Part shown: in pieces, positions 25,955 to 32,869 of the stretch
Position numbering within the stretch: the first letter of the stretch is position 1
Layout: every line of letters starts with the position of its first letter
Assembly (NCBI RefSeq): GCF_000215705.1
Contig: NC_015677.1
Coordinates: 1,438,001 to 1,502,000 of the forward strand
DNA: 64,000 nt
Source: Ramlibacter tataouinensis TTB310
Lineage (GTDB): Bacteria > Pseudomonadota > Gammaproteobacteria > Burkholderiales > Burkholderiaceae_C
Direction of reading: 5' to 3'
The notes under the pieces: generated by a model
What the model saw: the letters and a program-made list of their open reading frames with translations, nothing else
Database searches by the model: none
Told to the model about the DNA's origin: nothing
Program-made: the position numbers and the translations under genes

Positions 25955-27415
25955 GTGGACGCCGCAGTCAAAGGCGGCCGCCTGCTGCTGGCGGGCGGCC
26001 TGGTGGTCGACGGCAGCGGCGCGCCACCCCGGCGCGCCAACGTGCTGCTGGAAGGCGACCGGATCGCCGCCGTCGGTCCGTCCGAGAGCATTCCCAGCGG
26101 CGTGCCGCGCATCGACGTGTCCGGCCGGGTGGTGGCGCCGGGCTTCATCGACTCGCACACCCACGACGACGGCTACCTGCTCGCGCACCCGGACATGAAG
26201 CCCAAGGTGTCGCAGGGCATCACCACGGTGGTGACGGGCAACTGCGGCATCAGCCTGGCGCCGCTGGTGCGCCAGGCCCTGCCGCAGCCGCTGGACCTGC
26301 TGGGCCCGGCCGAGCTGTTCCGCTTCCCGACTTTCCGCGGCTGGATCGAGGCGCTGCGCGCGTCGTCCGCGGCCGTCAACGTGATCCCGCTGGTGGGCCA
26401 CACCACCTTGCGCGTGAACGCGATGCAGGACACGCAGCGCGCCGCGACGCCGCAGGAGATCGAGCAGATGCGAGGCCTGCTGTCGGACGCGCTGCAGGCC
26501 GGCGCCTTCGGCATGTCCACCGGCACCTTCTACCCGCCCGCGGCGCATGCGCCTACCGAGGAGATCATCCAGGTGGGCCAGCCGCTGCGCGCGCACGGCG
26601 GGCTGTACGCCACCCACCTGCGCGACGAGGCCGACCAGATCGTGTCCGCGATGGACGAGGCGCTGGAGATCGGGCGGGCCCTGGACTGCCTGGTGGTGTT
26701 CTCGCACCACAAGCTGGCCGGCGGGCGCAACCATGGCCGCTCGGTGGAGACGCTGGGGCTGCTGGAGCATGCCGCGCGCCTGCAGCCCGTGTGCCTGGAC
26801 TGCCATCCCTATCCCGCCACCTCGACCATGCTGCGGCTGGACCGCGTGCGCATCGCGCAGCGCACCCTGATCACCTGGTCGGGCGGCTACCCGCAGGCGC
26901 AGGGCCGCGACTTCGCCGACGTGCAGCGCGAGCTGGGGCTGGACGACGAGCAGACCCTGCAGCGCCTGTCGCCCGCCGGCGCGATCTACTTCCTGATGGA
27001 CCCGGCCGACGTGGAGCGCATCATGGCGCACCCGTTCGGCATGGTCGGCTCCGACGGCCTGCCTTTCGACAAGCACCCGCATCCGCGCCAGTGGGGCACC
27101 TTCACCAACGTGCTGCGCACCCTGGTGCGCGAGCGGCAGGTCCTCTCGCTGGAAGCGGCCATCCACAAGATGACGGGGCTGGCGGCGATGTACTACGGCG
27201 TGCCGGACCGCGGGCTGCTGGCGCCGGGGCACAAAGCCGACGTGGTGGTGCTGGACGCCGCCCGCGTGACCGACCGCGCCACCTTCGAGCAGCCGATCCA
27301 GGCCAGCGAGGGCATCGAGCAGGTGTTCGTCAACGGCCAGCGCGTCTGGGACGGCGAGCGCACCACGGGCGCGCTGCCCGGGCGCGTGCTGGCGCGGAGC
27401 AGCGGTCGTGCGTGA
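25955..27415 (+). CDS. N-acyl-D-amino-acid deacylase (D-aminoacylase)
   Basis: A 486-residue amidohydrolase. GTG 25955 begins 3 bp after the receptor stop. Metal motifs of D-aminoacylases are present: SHTHDDGYL (about residue 68), VVTGNCGIS with the bridging cysteine, HLRDEADQI, FSHHKLAG and MVGSDGLPFD. The final beta domain (GHKADVVVLDA) is complete. The enzyme removes acyl groups from N-acyl-D-amino acids, giving D-amino acids. It overlaps the racemase gene by 8 bp, which implies linked function. Confidence 0.9.
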   Translation: MDAAVKGGRLLLAGGLVVDGSGAPPRRANVLLEGDRIAAVGPSESIPSGVPRIDVSGRVVAPGFIDSHTHDDGYLLAHPDMKPKVSQGITTVVTGNCGISLAPLVRQALPQPLDLLGPAELFRFPTFRGWIEALRASSAAVNVIPLVGHTTLRVNAMQDTQRAATPQEIEQMRGLLSDALQAGAFGMSTGTFYPPAAHAPTEEIIQVGQPLRAHGGLYATHLRDEADQIVSAMDEALEIGRALDCLVVFSHHKLAGGRNHGRSVETLGLLEHAARLQPVCLDCHPYPATSTMLRLDRVRIAQRTLITWSGGYPQAQGRDFADVQRELGLDDEQTLQRLSPAGAIYFLMDPADVERIMAHPFGMVGSDGLPFDKHPHPRQWGTFTNVLRTLVRERQVLSLEAAIHKMTGLAAMYYGVPDRGLLAPGHKADVVVLDAARVTDRATFEQPIQASEGIEQVFVNGQRVWDGERTTGALPGRVLARSSGRA

Positions 27416-28145
27416 GGCCGCTGTTGGCCAGGGCCTGCTGGGCATCCTGGGCGGCATGGGGCCCTTGGCCGGCGCCGCCTTCGCCGCCCGCCTGGTGGCG
27501 CTGACGCCGGCCGGGCGTGACCAGGACCACGTGCCGGCGCTGCTGTGCAACGACCCGCGCATCCCCGACCGCTCCAGCGCGCGGCTGGGGCAGGGCGAAG
27601 ACCCGCTGCAAGCCATGCTGGCGGGCCTGCGGCTGCTGGAGCGCGCCGGCGCCAGCCTGATCGCGATCCCCTGCAACACGGCGCACCTGTGGTACGAGCA
27701 GATGGCCCGCCGCACCCGGGTGCCGCTGCTGCACATCGTCGAGGCGGTGTGCGATGACCTGGAGCGCTTGGGCGCGCGAGATCCCATCGGCCTGATGGGC
27801 ACGCCGGCCACGCTGAAGCTGGGGCTGTACCAGGAGCCGCTGCGCGCGCGGGGGTACGAGGTGATCGTGCCGGACGAGTTGGGGCTGGCGCAGTGCGTGG
27901 CCGCCATCGCGGCGGTAAAAGCCAACCGGCCAGCCGAGGCCTTTGAGCCTGCGGCAGCCTGCATCCGCGCGCTGGTGGCCCGCGGTGCCCGGGCCGTGGT
28001 GCTGGGCTGCACGGAGCTGCCGCTGGCCGTGCCCCACGACCGGCGCGACGAATTCGGCGCCGTGCTCACCGACTCCATCGATGCATTGGCCCGCGCGGCG
28101 CTTGCGCGCTGTGGCCGTGAGGCTGCCGTGCCGGCCACGGCCTAG
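27408..28145 (+). CDS. Aspartate/glutamate racemase family protein
   Basis: A 245-residue protein from GTG 27408. It has the family motifs LGILGGMGPLA at the N-terminus, the first catalytic cysteine in IPCNTAHLWY (near residue 89) and the second in VLGCTELPL (near 200). PLP-independent racemases interconvert D and L forms of Asp or Glu. After deacylation by the upstream enzyme, it could convert the D-amino acid to the L form for central metabolism. It is the last gene of the operon and is followed by a strong hairpin. Confidence 0.88.
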   Translation: MREAAVGQGLLGILGGMGPLAGAAFAARLVALTPAGRDQDHVPALLCNDPRIPDRSSARLGQGEDPLQAMLAGLRLLERAGASLIAIPCNTAHLWYEQMARRTRVPLLHIVEAVCDDLERLGARDPIGLMGTPATLKLGLYQEPLRARGYEVIVPDELGLAQCVAAIAAVKANRPAEAFEPAAACIRALVARGARAVVLGCTELPLAVPHDRRDEFGAVLTDSIDALARAALARCGREAAVPATA

Positions 28146-28160
28146 AAGCTGTGTCTTCCT

Positions 28161-28181
28161 CCCTCTCCCTCCGGGAGAGGG
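28161..28181 (+). terminator. Hairpin 9-bp stem, terminator or dispersed repeat
   Basis: CCCTCTCCC-TCC-GGGAGAGGG is a perfect 9-bp stem with a 3-base loop, 15 bp after the racemase stop. It is followed by a GGGGTGAGGG tail. This CCCTCTCCC element is widespread as an intergenic repeat in beta- and gammaproteobacteria and may also stop transcription. There is no U-tract, so a REP-like repeat is as likely as an intrinsic terminator. Confidence 0.65.
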
Positions 28182-28364
28182 CAGGGGTGAGGGCGCCCGG
28201 CGGCGAGCAGTCAACCGCCCCTGAACAGTGCGGCGGTAAACCCGCGCGCCTACCAGCTGCGGGCTTTGTCCTTGTACTTAGCACCTACACCGCGCTAGGC
28301 TGGCGCAGCTTGATGCAGGCGTGACAACGACTTAGAAGGCCGGTCACCACCTCAACGCCAAGCG

Positions 28365-28531
28365 GCGCGGTTTTATCTCGCAGGTGCCCTGCATGCACAT
28401 CTGCGAGATTTCAGGTCGCGATTGATCAGAGCTGAATAGAGCGAGGGGAGGACGAAAAATGCAGACAAGTCAGGCATTTACGACGTTTAGCGCGTCGGTT
28501 TTATCCCGCACCTGCGTGATATCAGGTTCGC
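28365..28531 (+). repeat. Two diverged copies of a hairpin element at the 5' edge of array 1
   Basis: Copy 1 (28365-28420) and copy 2 (28490-28531) share GCGCG, GGTTTTATC, CGCA, CTGCG, and a TCAGGT(T)CGCG end. Copy 1 folds with a perfect 9-bp stem, ATCTCGCAG at 28375-28383 and CTGCGAGAT at 28401-28409. Copy 2 has a shorter, imperfect stem. The 450-bp stretch 28146-28598 has no gene: it contains the racemase hairpin, these two copies and the first core site at 28550. Their nature (attI-related, decayed attC or other repeat) is unknown. Confidence 0.55.
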
Positions 28532-28549
28532 GCCTGCAGTCGACATTAC

Positions 28550-28556
28550 GTTAGAC
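28550..28556 (+). other. Core site GTTAGAC opening cassette array 1 (attI or attC remnant)
   Basis: GTTAGAC matches the integron recombination core GTTRRRY and is preceded by GTCGACATTAC, similar to the L' side of the other attC sites here. No matching R'' box lies within 130 bp upstream. It could therefore be the R' of a decayed attC or the recombination point of an attI whose integrase gene has been lost. Confidence 0.55.
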
Positions 28557-28598
28557 CGCACGAACGGAGCCGGCCCTGGCAAGACATATGATTGCGAG

Positions 28599-29150
28599 AT
28601 GCCGTACGACGAAAGCCACTTCGAGTCTGTGAGACAGGAGGTCCGCCGGCATTTGGAGGACACTGAGACTTCTAAGCTCGCGCACTGGGGAGCGGCTGCA
28701 GTATATGAGCGCACGCACAAGCTCTTTATCGGCCTGCCGGCGCTGTTGCTGTCACTGCTCCTCACTTGGCTCCTATCTTCAGACACCAAGGCTTTTCTTT
28801 CGGCAGACGACGGGTGGAAATCGTTCGCGAACAGCCTCCCGGTTGTACTGAGTTTGGTTGTCTCTGTTCTAAGCGGCTTGGGCGCTTTTCTCAACCTTAA
28901 CGACTTGGCGGGAAAACACCGAACCGCTGCTGAGAATCTGCACGCGTTGTGGCGAGACTGTCGAAACTGGGACACTGACTATCCAGACGCGTCCATGTGT
29001 GAAAAGGCAGTGCAAACTGTTCAAACCTACAGGCAGCGATTGAATGAGATCAATCGTGACTCTCCGCAAATCCCGAAATGGGCTTGGAAGAGCGTCAGGC
29101 CCCAGCGCTTGGAAGGCTCGACACAATATGAGTCGGACAAGAATGCCTGA
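28599..29150 (+). CDS. SLATT-domain two-TM protein, gene cassette 1
   Basis: A 183-residue protein with the SLATT pattern: an amphipathic N-terminal helix (residues 10-40, ending WGAAAVYERTHK), TM1 about 42-60, TM2 about 78-98, then a long cytosolic helical part (AGKHRTAAENLHALWRDCRNW). SLATT domains are predicted pore-forming effectors paired with SMODS/SLOG sensors in nucleotide-signalled defence. No partner sensor is in this cassette, so it may work alone or use a factor elsewhere. The gene is visibly lower in GC than the host and ends 24 bp before an attC site. The family call is by eye. Confidence 0.65.
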   Translation: MPYDESHFESVRQEVRRHLEDTETSKLAHWGAAAVYERTHKLFIGLPALLLSLLLTWLLSSDTKAFLSADDGWKSFANSLPVVLSLVVSVLSGLGAFLNLNDLAGKHRTAAENLHALWRDCRNWDTDYPDASMCEKAVQTVQTYRQRLNEINRDSPQIPKWAWKSVRPQRLEGSTQYESDKNA

Positions 29151-29174
29151 CCGATACTTCGTCCCGGGAGTGCG

Positions 29175-29288
29175 GTCTAACAGGTCGTTCGACGCGGACA
29201 CGCAGCGGCATTGCGCCGGGAAGGGTGCTGGTGAGCGTACGCCTCGCGGCGCAATGCCGCTGCGTGCCGGTCAACTCCGACGTTAGAG
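29175..29288 (+). other. attC site 1 (114 bp)
   Basis: R'' GTCTAAC (29175-29181) and R' GTTAGAG (29282-29288) bracket a large palindrome. The arms GCAGCGGCATTGCGCC and GGCGCAATGCCGCTGC are perfect 16-bp inverted repeats. L' is CCGGTCAACTCCGAC. The next gene starts 8 bp after R'. Confidence 0.88.
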
Positions 29289-29295
29289 GTCAGAC

Positions 29296-29964
29296 ATGCT
29301 CGAGAACATGCGTGCAGTCAGCAATCCGCTTTCGATCATCGCCATCTTTGCAGCCCTCGCGGAGGTTGCAGGCACAGTGGTTCTGGCACTCGTGGACAAA
29401 ACGATCCAGGGAACGTTCGTCTGGTTCGTCATGTTGTTTCCGATTCTGATAGTCGTTCTCTTCTTCTTGACGCTGAACTTCAACCCGAAGGTACTGTACG
29501 CACCCAGCGACTTCCGAGACGAGGACAACTTCCTACAGACGATGCTCGGTGCGAAGTGGATCGAAAGCAGCCTGACAAAGATCGACACTCAGATTGAAGA
29601 GGCGAAGCAAGCCATCGCCGAGGAAGCAAAGCGTCGGATCGGAGCAACAGCCGCCGAAAGTAACGCCAAGCTTCAGTCCATCGTGGACAGGTACCTGAAA
29701 ACCATTCAGGAGAGTGTCGAGTCCACTCGCGAAACTGCGGTGGATCTGAACATCATGTCTTTCGACAAGCTGCCGCACTCCGCGTTTCAGGCGAAGATCA
29801 TGCATATCCTCCGAACGAGGAACGACTACGTGCCCCTCTCGGAAATCTCGAACATCACAAAGATGGGGGAGCAGGCCACAAGGCGGTCCTTGGAGAAGCT
29901 GCAAGGGAGGAAGATTGTCGAACCCAACTCCGATGCAAGTGCGTTCAGGCTGGCAGACCTCTAA
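29296..29964 (+). CDS. Membrane protein with coiled coil and winged-helix-like tail, cassette 2
   Basis: A 222-residue protein of no family I can name. Two N-terminal TM segments (about residues 10-32 and 42-60) are followed by a conserved-looking linker (NPKVLYAPSDFRDED). A long charged coiled coil covers about residues 85-150. The C-terminal 70 residues (AFQAKIMHILRTRNDYVPLSEISNITK, read as separate segments) look like a winged helix. Membrane anchor plus DNA- or protein-binding tail suggests a signalling or stress role. ATG 29296 lies directly after attC site 1 and the stop overlaps attC site 2, a tight cassette. Confidence 0.65.
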   Translation: MLENMRAVSNPLSIIAIFAALAEVAGTVVLALVDKTIQGTFVWFVMLFPILIVVLFFLTLNFNPKVLYAPSDFRDEDNFLQTMLGAKWIESSLTKIDTQIEEAKQAIAEEAKRRIGATAAESNAKLQSIVDRYLKTIQESVESTRETAVDLNIMSFDKLPHSAFQAKIMHILRTRNDYVPLSEISNITKMGEQATRRSLEKLQGRKIVEPNSDASAFRLADL

Positions 29965-30039
29965 CAGCCCAGTTAACGCGGACGTCCACGCGGCCGGCTT
30001 TCGCCGGCCTATGGGCAGCCGGTTACTTCTACGTTAGAC
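29959..30039 (+). other. attC site 2 (81 bp)
   Basis: R'' CTCTAAC (overlapping the stop of cassette 2) and R' GTTAGAC (30033-30039). The internal arms include GGCCGGCTTTCGCCGGCC, a tight hairpin. The left half AACAGCCCAGT is shared with attC site 5. Confidence 0.88.
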
Positions 30040-30042
30040 GCC

Positions 30043-30459
30043 GTGAAACGAGCGCTCCTGGCAATCCTGACCTTCGGGTTCTCGCTGAGCATCTTGGCTC
30101 AGGGTAAGCCATTCGCCGGGTGGCTCCTCAATCCGTCGCGGCCTGGCGGAGCGTCTATCGAGGTCTGGGCTGATCCGGCAAATCCAAAAAACTTCACGTG
30201 GCGCCTGGTCGCGGCTGGCGGTGCACTGCTTGCGGAGATGAAGCAGCCCGATGTGCCTCGGGGACTCACGGTGAACCTCGGGCAGTGCAAAGTCTCAGGG
30301 CTTCTACGTCAGGATGTTCTGGCGCTCGTGAAGCATCGCAAGGGAGAGGAGTGGTCGCCTGATGTCAGATCTGTGTGGGTGGCTGATCCGGACGCGAGGG
30401 CCTTCGTTCCGCACAACCCCAGGGGGGTGGCTTGCCACAACGAGGGGTATGGTGTCTAA
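30043..30459 (+). CDS. Secreted hypothetical protein, cassette 3
   Basis: A 138-residue protein starting at GTG 30043, three bases after attC site 2. A clear signal peptide (VKRALLAILTFGFSLSILAQ, cleavage near residue 19) precedes a probable small beta-rich domain. That domain contains SIEVWADPANPKNFTWRL and a single pair of cysteines (in LGQCKVSG and VACHNEG) that could form a disulfide. No family recognised. Its stop (TAA) lies inside the R'' box of the next attC, as usual in compact cassettes. Confidence 0.65.
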   Translation: MKRALLAILTFGFSLSILAQGKPFAGWLLNPSRPGGASIEVWADPANPKNFTWRLVAAGGALLAEMKQPDVPRGLTVNLGQCKVSGLLRQDVLALVKHRKGEEWSPDVRSVWVADPDARAFVPHNPRGVACHNEGYGV

Positions 30460-30530
30460 CGAGTCAATCGACACGGGTTCTCGCAGCGGGCTTGCCCGCC
30501 TATGGCCGTCGGTCATTTCCGACGTTATAG
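30454..30530 (+). other. attC site 3 (77 bp)
   Basis: R'' GTCTAAC (30454-30460) and R' GTTATAG (30524-30530, one base off consensus). Arms include AGCGGGCTTGCCCGCCT. The L' stretch CGGTCATTTCCGAC is identical to that of attC site 7 in the second array. Confidence 0.85.
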
Positions 30531-30533
30531 CTC

Positions 30534-30812
30534 ATGAGTAACACCTCGCTCAAGATGAGGATCGCAGCGGAAGCCAACTCGCTTCTTGCAGGTCTCGAGG
30601 AGCCAGACCCCACGCGGTGGCTTTCTTTCTCAAGGCATCTGAAGCTCGCTGTCGGGTCGTTGGAGAAGTTGACCCGCTCACAACGGGACGCCGGAAGCGA
30701 GCTAGCCTCTCGCCTTGAGTGTCTCTTCTGGGACTACCAGGAAGGGCTTCAGGCGAACGCCAGCGACGATCTTAGAAGTGTGCAGGAATGGATTGCCAGC
30801 GTTCCGGACTGA
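30534..30812 (+). CDS. Small helical hypothetical protein, cassette 4
   Basis: A 92-residue, probably all-helical cytosolic protein without signal or TM segment. ATG 30534 lies 3 bp after attC site 3. It contains the stretches RWLSFSRHLKLAVGSLEKL and LECLFWDYQEGL. No family recognised. Small orphan proteins of this kind are common in chromosomal cassette arrays. An attC site follows directly. Confidence 0.55.
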   Translation: MSNTSLKMRIAAEANSLLAGLEEPDPTRWLSFSRHLKLAVGSLEKLTRSQRDAGSELASRLECLFWDYQEGLQANASDDLRSVQEWIASVPD

Positions 30813-30813
30813 G

Positions 30814-30870
30814 CCCTAACATGTCGTTCGAGCGGACGGCCTATGGCGGCCGCTCACCTACACGTTAGGG
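30814..30870 (+). other. attC site 4 (57 bp, short form)
   Basis: R'' CCCTAAC (30814-30820) and R' GTTAGGG (30864-30870). The internal hairpin GCGGACGGCCTATGGCGGCCGC is compact. This is the classical 59/60-base element size, shorter than its neighbours. Confidence 0.85.
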
Positions 30871-30873
30871 CTC

Positions 30874-31716
30874 ATGGAAAGCCGTTTCGATCCAGCTCTT
30901 GCCCGGAAACTCCTGGTACCGTACGTAGAACAACTGCGTTCGCGTGGGTACACTGACCTGCGCGAAAAGGTCACACGCGCAGAGCAGGAGACTTTTGAAG
31001 TCAGGGCGCCAGACGGCACGCTCTACCAGTTCGAGATCCTGTTCCATTGGGATGACGAGGCAAATGGGGACATTCGGGTGATCGCCTCAGCCTTTCATGA
31101 TCCACGCGGTGATATGGTCAACGACGGCTTTGTCCTTTCGCCGGACGGCAAGTTCCTTGGCGACGTGAGGGCACAGGTGGACGAACTTAGGCAATTCGCG
31201 CAAGACCGGTCTCTAATCTCTCTTCGCAGAGCGGGAGTCGATGAGAACAAGATCCAGGGTTTTGTTCTGGGATCATCGGATCGGCTCGTCCTACTTCAGT
31301 ACGTCTACGACTTCAATCTCGACGGATTGATGGTGCTGCGCACCGAGGACATCTCTGAAGTCACTCGGTCGAAGACAGACGCATTCCAGGAGCGGCTCTT
31401 GGCGGACGAAGGGCTTCTCTCTCGTGTCCCGTTCGACTACTCTGTCGACCTGAGTAGTTGGGGCAGCGTGATCGCGGGCCTAAGCGGCCTGCATCCGTTG
31501 CTGATTCTGGAATGCGAGCTGATGGAAGAACCGGACTTCATCGTCGGCCGGGTTCTGGAGATCGGAGCGAATGACGTGACTGTGAGGTACTTCACCGGCG
31601 CGGCGAATTGGCTGGAGGAGCCCGTCAAGGTCCGGTATGACGACATCACCTCCTGCCAAGTGAACACCAACTACGTGAATATCTATCAAAGGTACTTCGA
31701 GCGAAATGCGCCCTAA
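30874..31716 (+). CDS. Hypothetical two-part protein, cassette 5
   Basis: A 280-residue soluble protein with no family I can name. Residues 1-95 look like a small alpha/beta domain (ALARKLLVPYVEQLRSRGY, FEVRAPDGTLYQFEI). Residues about 125-280 contain GFVLGSSDRLVLLQYVYDF followed by a beta-rich end (VTVRYFTGAANW, VRYDDITSCQVNTNYVNIY). A similar end is seen in small proteins that read as WYL-like or Sm-like beta domains, but this is uncertain. It is the largest gene of array 1 and starts 3 bp after attC site 4. Confidence 0.6.
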   Translation: MESRFDPALARKLLVPYVEQLRSRGYTDLREKVTRAEQETFEVRAPDGTLYQFEILFHWDDEANGDIRVIASAFHDPRGDMVNDGFVLSPDGKFLGDVRAQVDELRQFAQDRSLISLRRAGVDENKIQGFVLGSSDRLVLLQYVYDFNLDGLMVLRTEDISEVTRSKTDAFQERLLADEGLLSRVPFDYSVDLSSWGSVIAGLSGLHPLLILECELMEEPDFIVGRVLEIGANDVTVRYFTGAANWLEEPVKVRYDDITSCQVNTNYVNIYQRYFERNAP

Positions 31717-31791
31717 CAGCCCAGTCGACACGGACGTCCTATCGGCGGGCTCTGCCCGTCTACTGTCCGCCGGTCATCTCCAACGTTAGGG
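31711..31791 (+). other. attC site 5 (81 bp)
   Basis: R'' CCCTAAC (31711-31717, overlapping the stop of cassette 5) and R' GTTAGGG (31785-31791). The left half AACAGCCCAGT and right half CCGGTCATCTCCAACG match the other attC sites in the array. Confidence 0.88.
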
Positions 31792-31795
31792 CGCT

Positions 31796-32248
31796 ATGGA
31801 GGTTGTGCACTATGCGACCGACTCTCCGTGCGTAGGCAACATGAAGTGCCTCGCGTGCGAGCGCGTCACGCCCGCGTGGCAATCGAGTGGCATGGGCGAA
31901 AGCTTCCCGCATTTCTATTGCGACACGTGCTCGAGTGTGATTCATCGCGAACAGGACAAGGAGCTTGTCGATCCTGTCGAGCCATCGCAGCAGCTACTTG
32001 ACCAGATCGCTACAGCGCTGCCGAATTGCCCGTGCGGTGGGCGCTTCAGACCAGGCGCCAATCCAAAATGTCCTCATTGCAGGGCCGAGTACAAGCATCC
32101 TTGGAGTCCGGTGCAGCGCCTTACTCTTCCGCACGTGATCCTCCTCGACGGCGCTTGCCTCATTCGAGACCGGCTGTACTCGTACCAGGTTTCCATCGGG
32201 TCAAAGGCGAAGTATTGGTTGCGCGTCGTCCGTAGGGCTCTCGCATGA
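31796..32248 (+). CDS. Zinc-ribbon hypothetical protein, cassette 6
   Basis: A 150-residue protein with two probable zinc sites. Residues about 15-45 hold CLACERV and CDTCSS. Residues about 76-95 hold CPCGGRF and CPHCRAEY. The tail has a probable beta hairpin (HVILLDGACLIRDRLYSYQV) and a basic end. Zinc-ribbon pairs suggest nucleic-acid or protein binding, but no family is recognised. ATG 31796 lies 4 bp after attC site 5. Confidence 0.6.
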   Translation: MEVVHYATDSPCVGNMKCLACERVTPAWQSSGMGESFPHFYCDTCSSVIHREQDKELVDPVEPSQQLLDQIATALPNCPCGGRFRPGANPKCPHCRAEYKHPWSPVQRLTLPHVILLDGACLIRDRLYSYQVSIGSKAKYWLRVVRRALA

Positions 32249-32255
32249 GGCAGGG

Positions 32256-32344
32256 CCCTAACAGTTTGTTCGAAACGGAAGCCCAAGGGCGGCCGTGCCT
32301 GCGACATCGTATTCCTTGGCCCCTAGTCAACACCGACGTTCGAG
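32256..32344 (+). other. attC site 6, degenerate, right end of array 1
   Basis: R'' CCCTAAC (32256-32262) is intact. The R' position reads GTTCGAG (32338-32344) and breaks the GTTRRRY consensus. L' GTCAACACCGAC still matches attC site 1. A damaged R' would fix the last cassette in place and marks the array boundary. Confidence 0.7.
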
Positions 32345-32353
32345 GAGGCATCG

Positions 32354-32848
32354 TTGCAAACCCTGAAACACCCCTACCGACCGAAGCCCTGGACCATGGC
32401 GCTTGCGTCCGCGTTCTTCGGCGCTATCGCGTTCTTCATGGGACGCGAGGCGATGCTGAATGACCGCGGACTCGTCATCAATAGGCTCATCCACCTGGGT
32501 CCGGACGGGGCCACCCTCTTCTACTGGTGCATCGCCGCCACCGGCGCTGCGTTCGTGGCGGTGGGAGTCCCCGCATTCATCATGGGCCTGGTCTCCTCCC
32601 ACCACGTCACCGTGACGGCCACCGAGATCTCCGCACCCAGGTTCGGATTCTCCCGGGCAGCTACGGTGGTGAAGCTTGCCGACGTCCGGCACGTGACCCT
32701 GCAGGCCGTCCAGAAGCAACGGTTCCTCAACGTCATCCACGCGAACGGAAAGCTCACCATCACCGAGTCCTTCCTTCCCAACCGGGCCGCCTTCGAGGAG
32801 CTGTGTTCCGCGATCGCCAGTCGTGTTCCGGTGCGGCCGCAGGGCTGA
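32354..32848 (+). CDS. Two-TM protein with PH-like C-terminal domain
   Basis: A 164-residue protein. TTG 32354 has GAGGAGG just upstream; ATG 32396 is an alternative. Two TM segments (about residues 15-28 and 57-78) are followed by a domain with TVTATEISAPRFGFSRAAT, cut by a VVKLADVRHV strand, that reads like a bacterial PH/YdbT-type fold. Function unknown. Base composition is higher in GC than the cassette genes, so it probably belongs to the flanking chromosome, although it sits at the array edge. Confidence 0.55.
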   Translation: MQTLKHPYRPKPWTMALASAFFGAIAFFMGREAMLNDRGLVINRLIHLGPDGATLFYWCIAATGAAFVAVGVPAFIMGLVSSHHVTVTATEISAPRFGFSRAATVVKLADVRHVTLQAVQKQRFLNVIHANGKLTITESFLPNRAAFEELCSAIASRVPVRPQG

Positions 32849-32869
32849 GCCTTTCTACCCGAGTGCAAG

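Noticed and set aside
25712..28138. An 808-codon open frame on the minus strand
   Set aside because: Antisense to the D-aminoacylase and racemase, both with intact catalytic motifs. No fold recognised.
28361..28420. CRISPR-like repeat
   Set aside because: Only two diverged copies with unequal spacing and unequal internal loop; no array.
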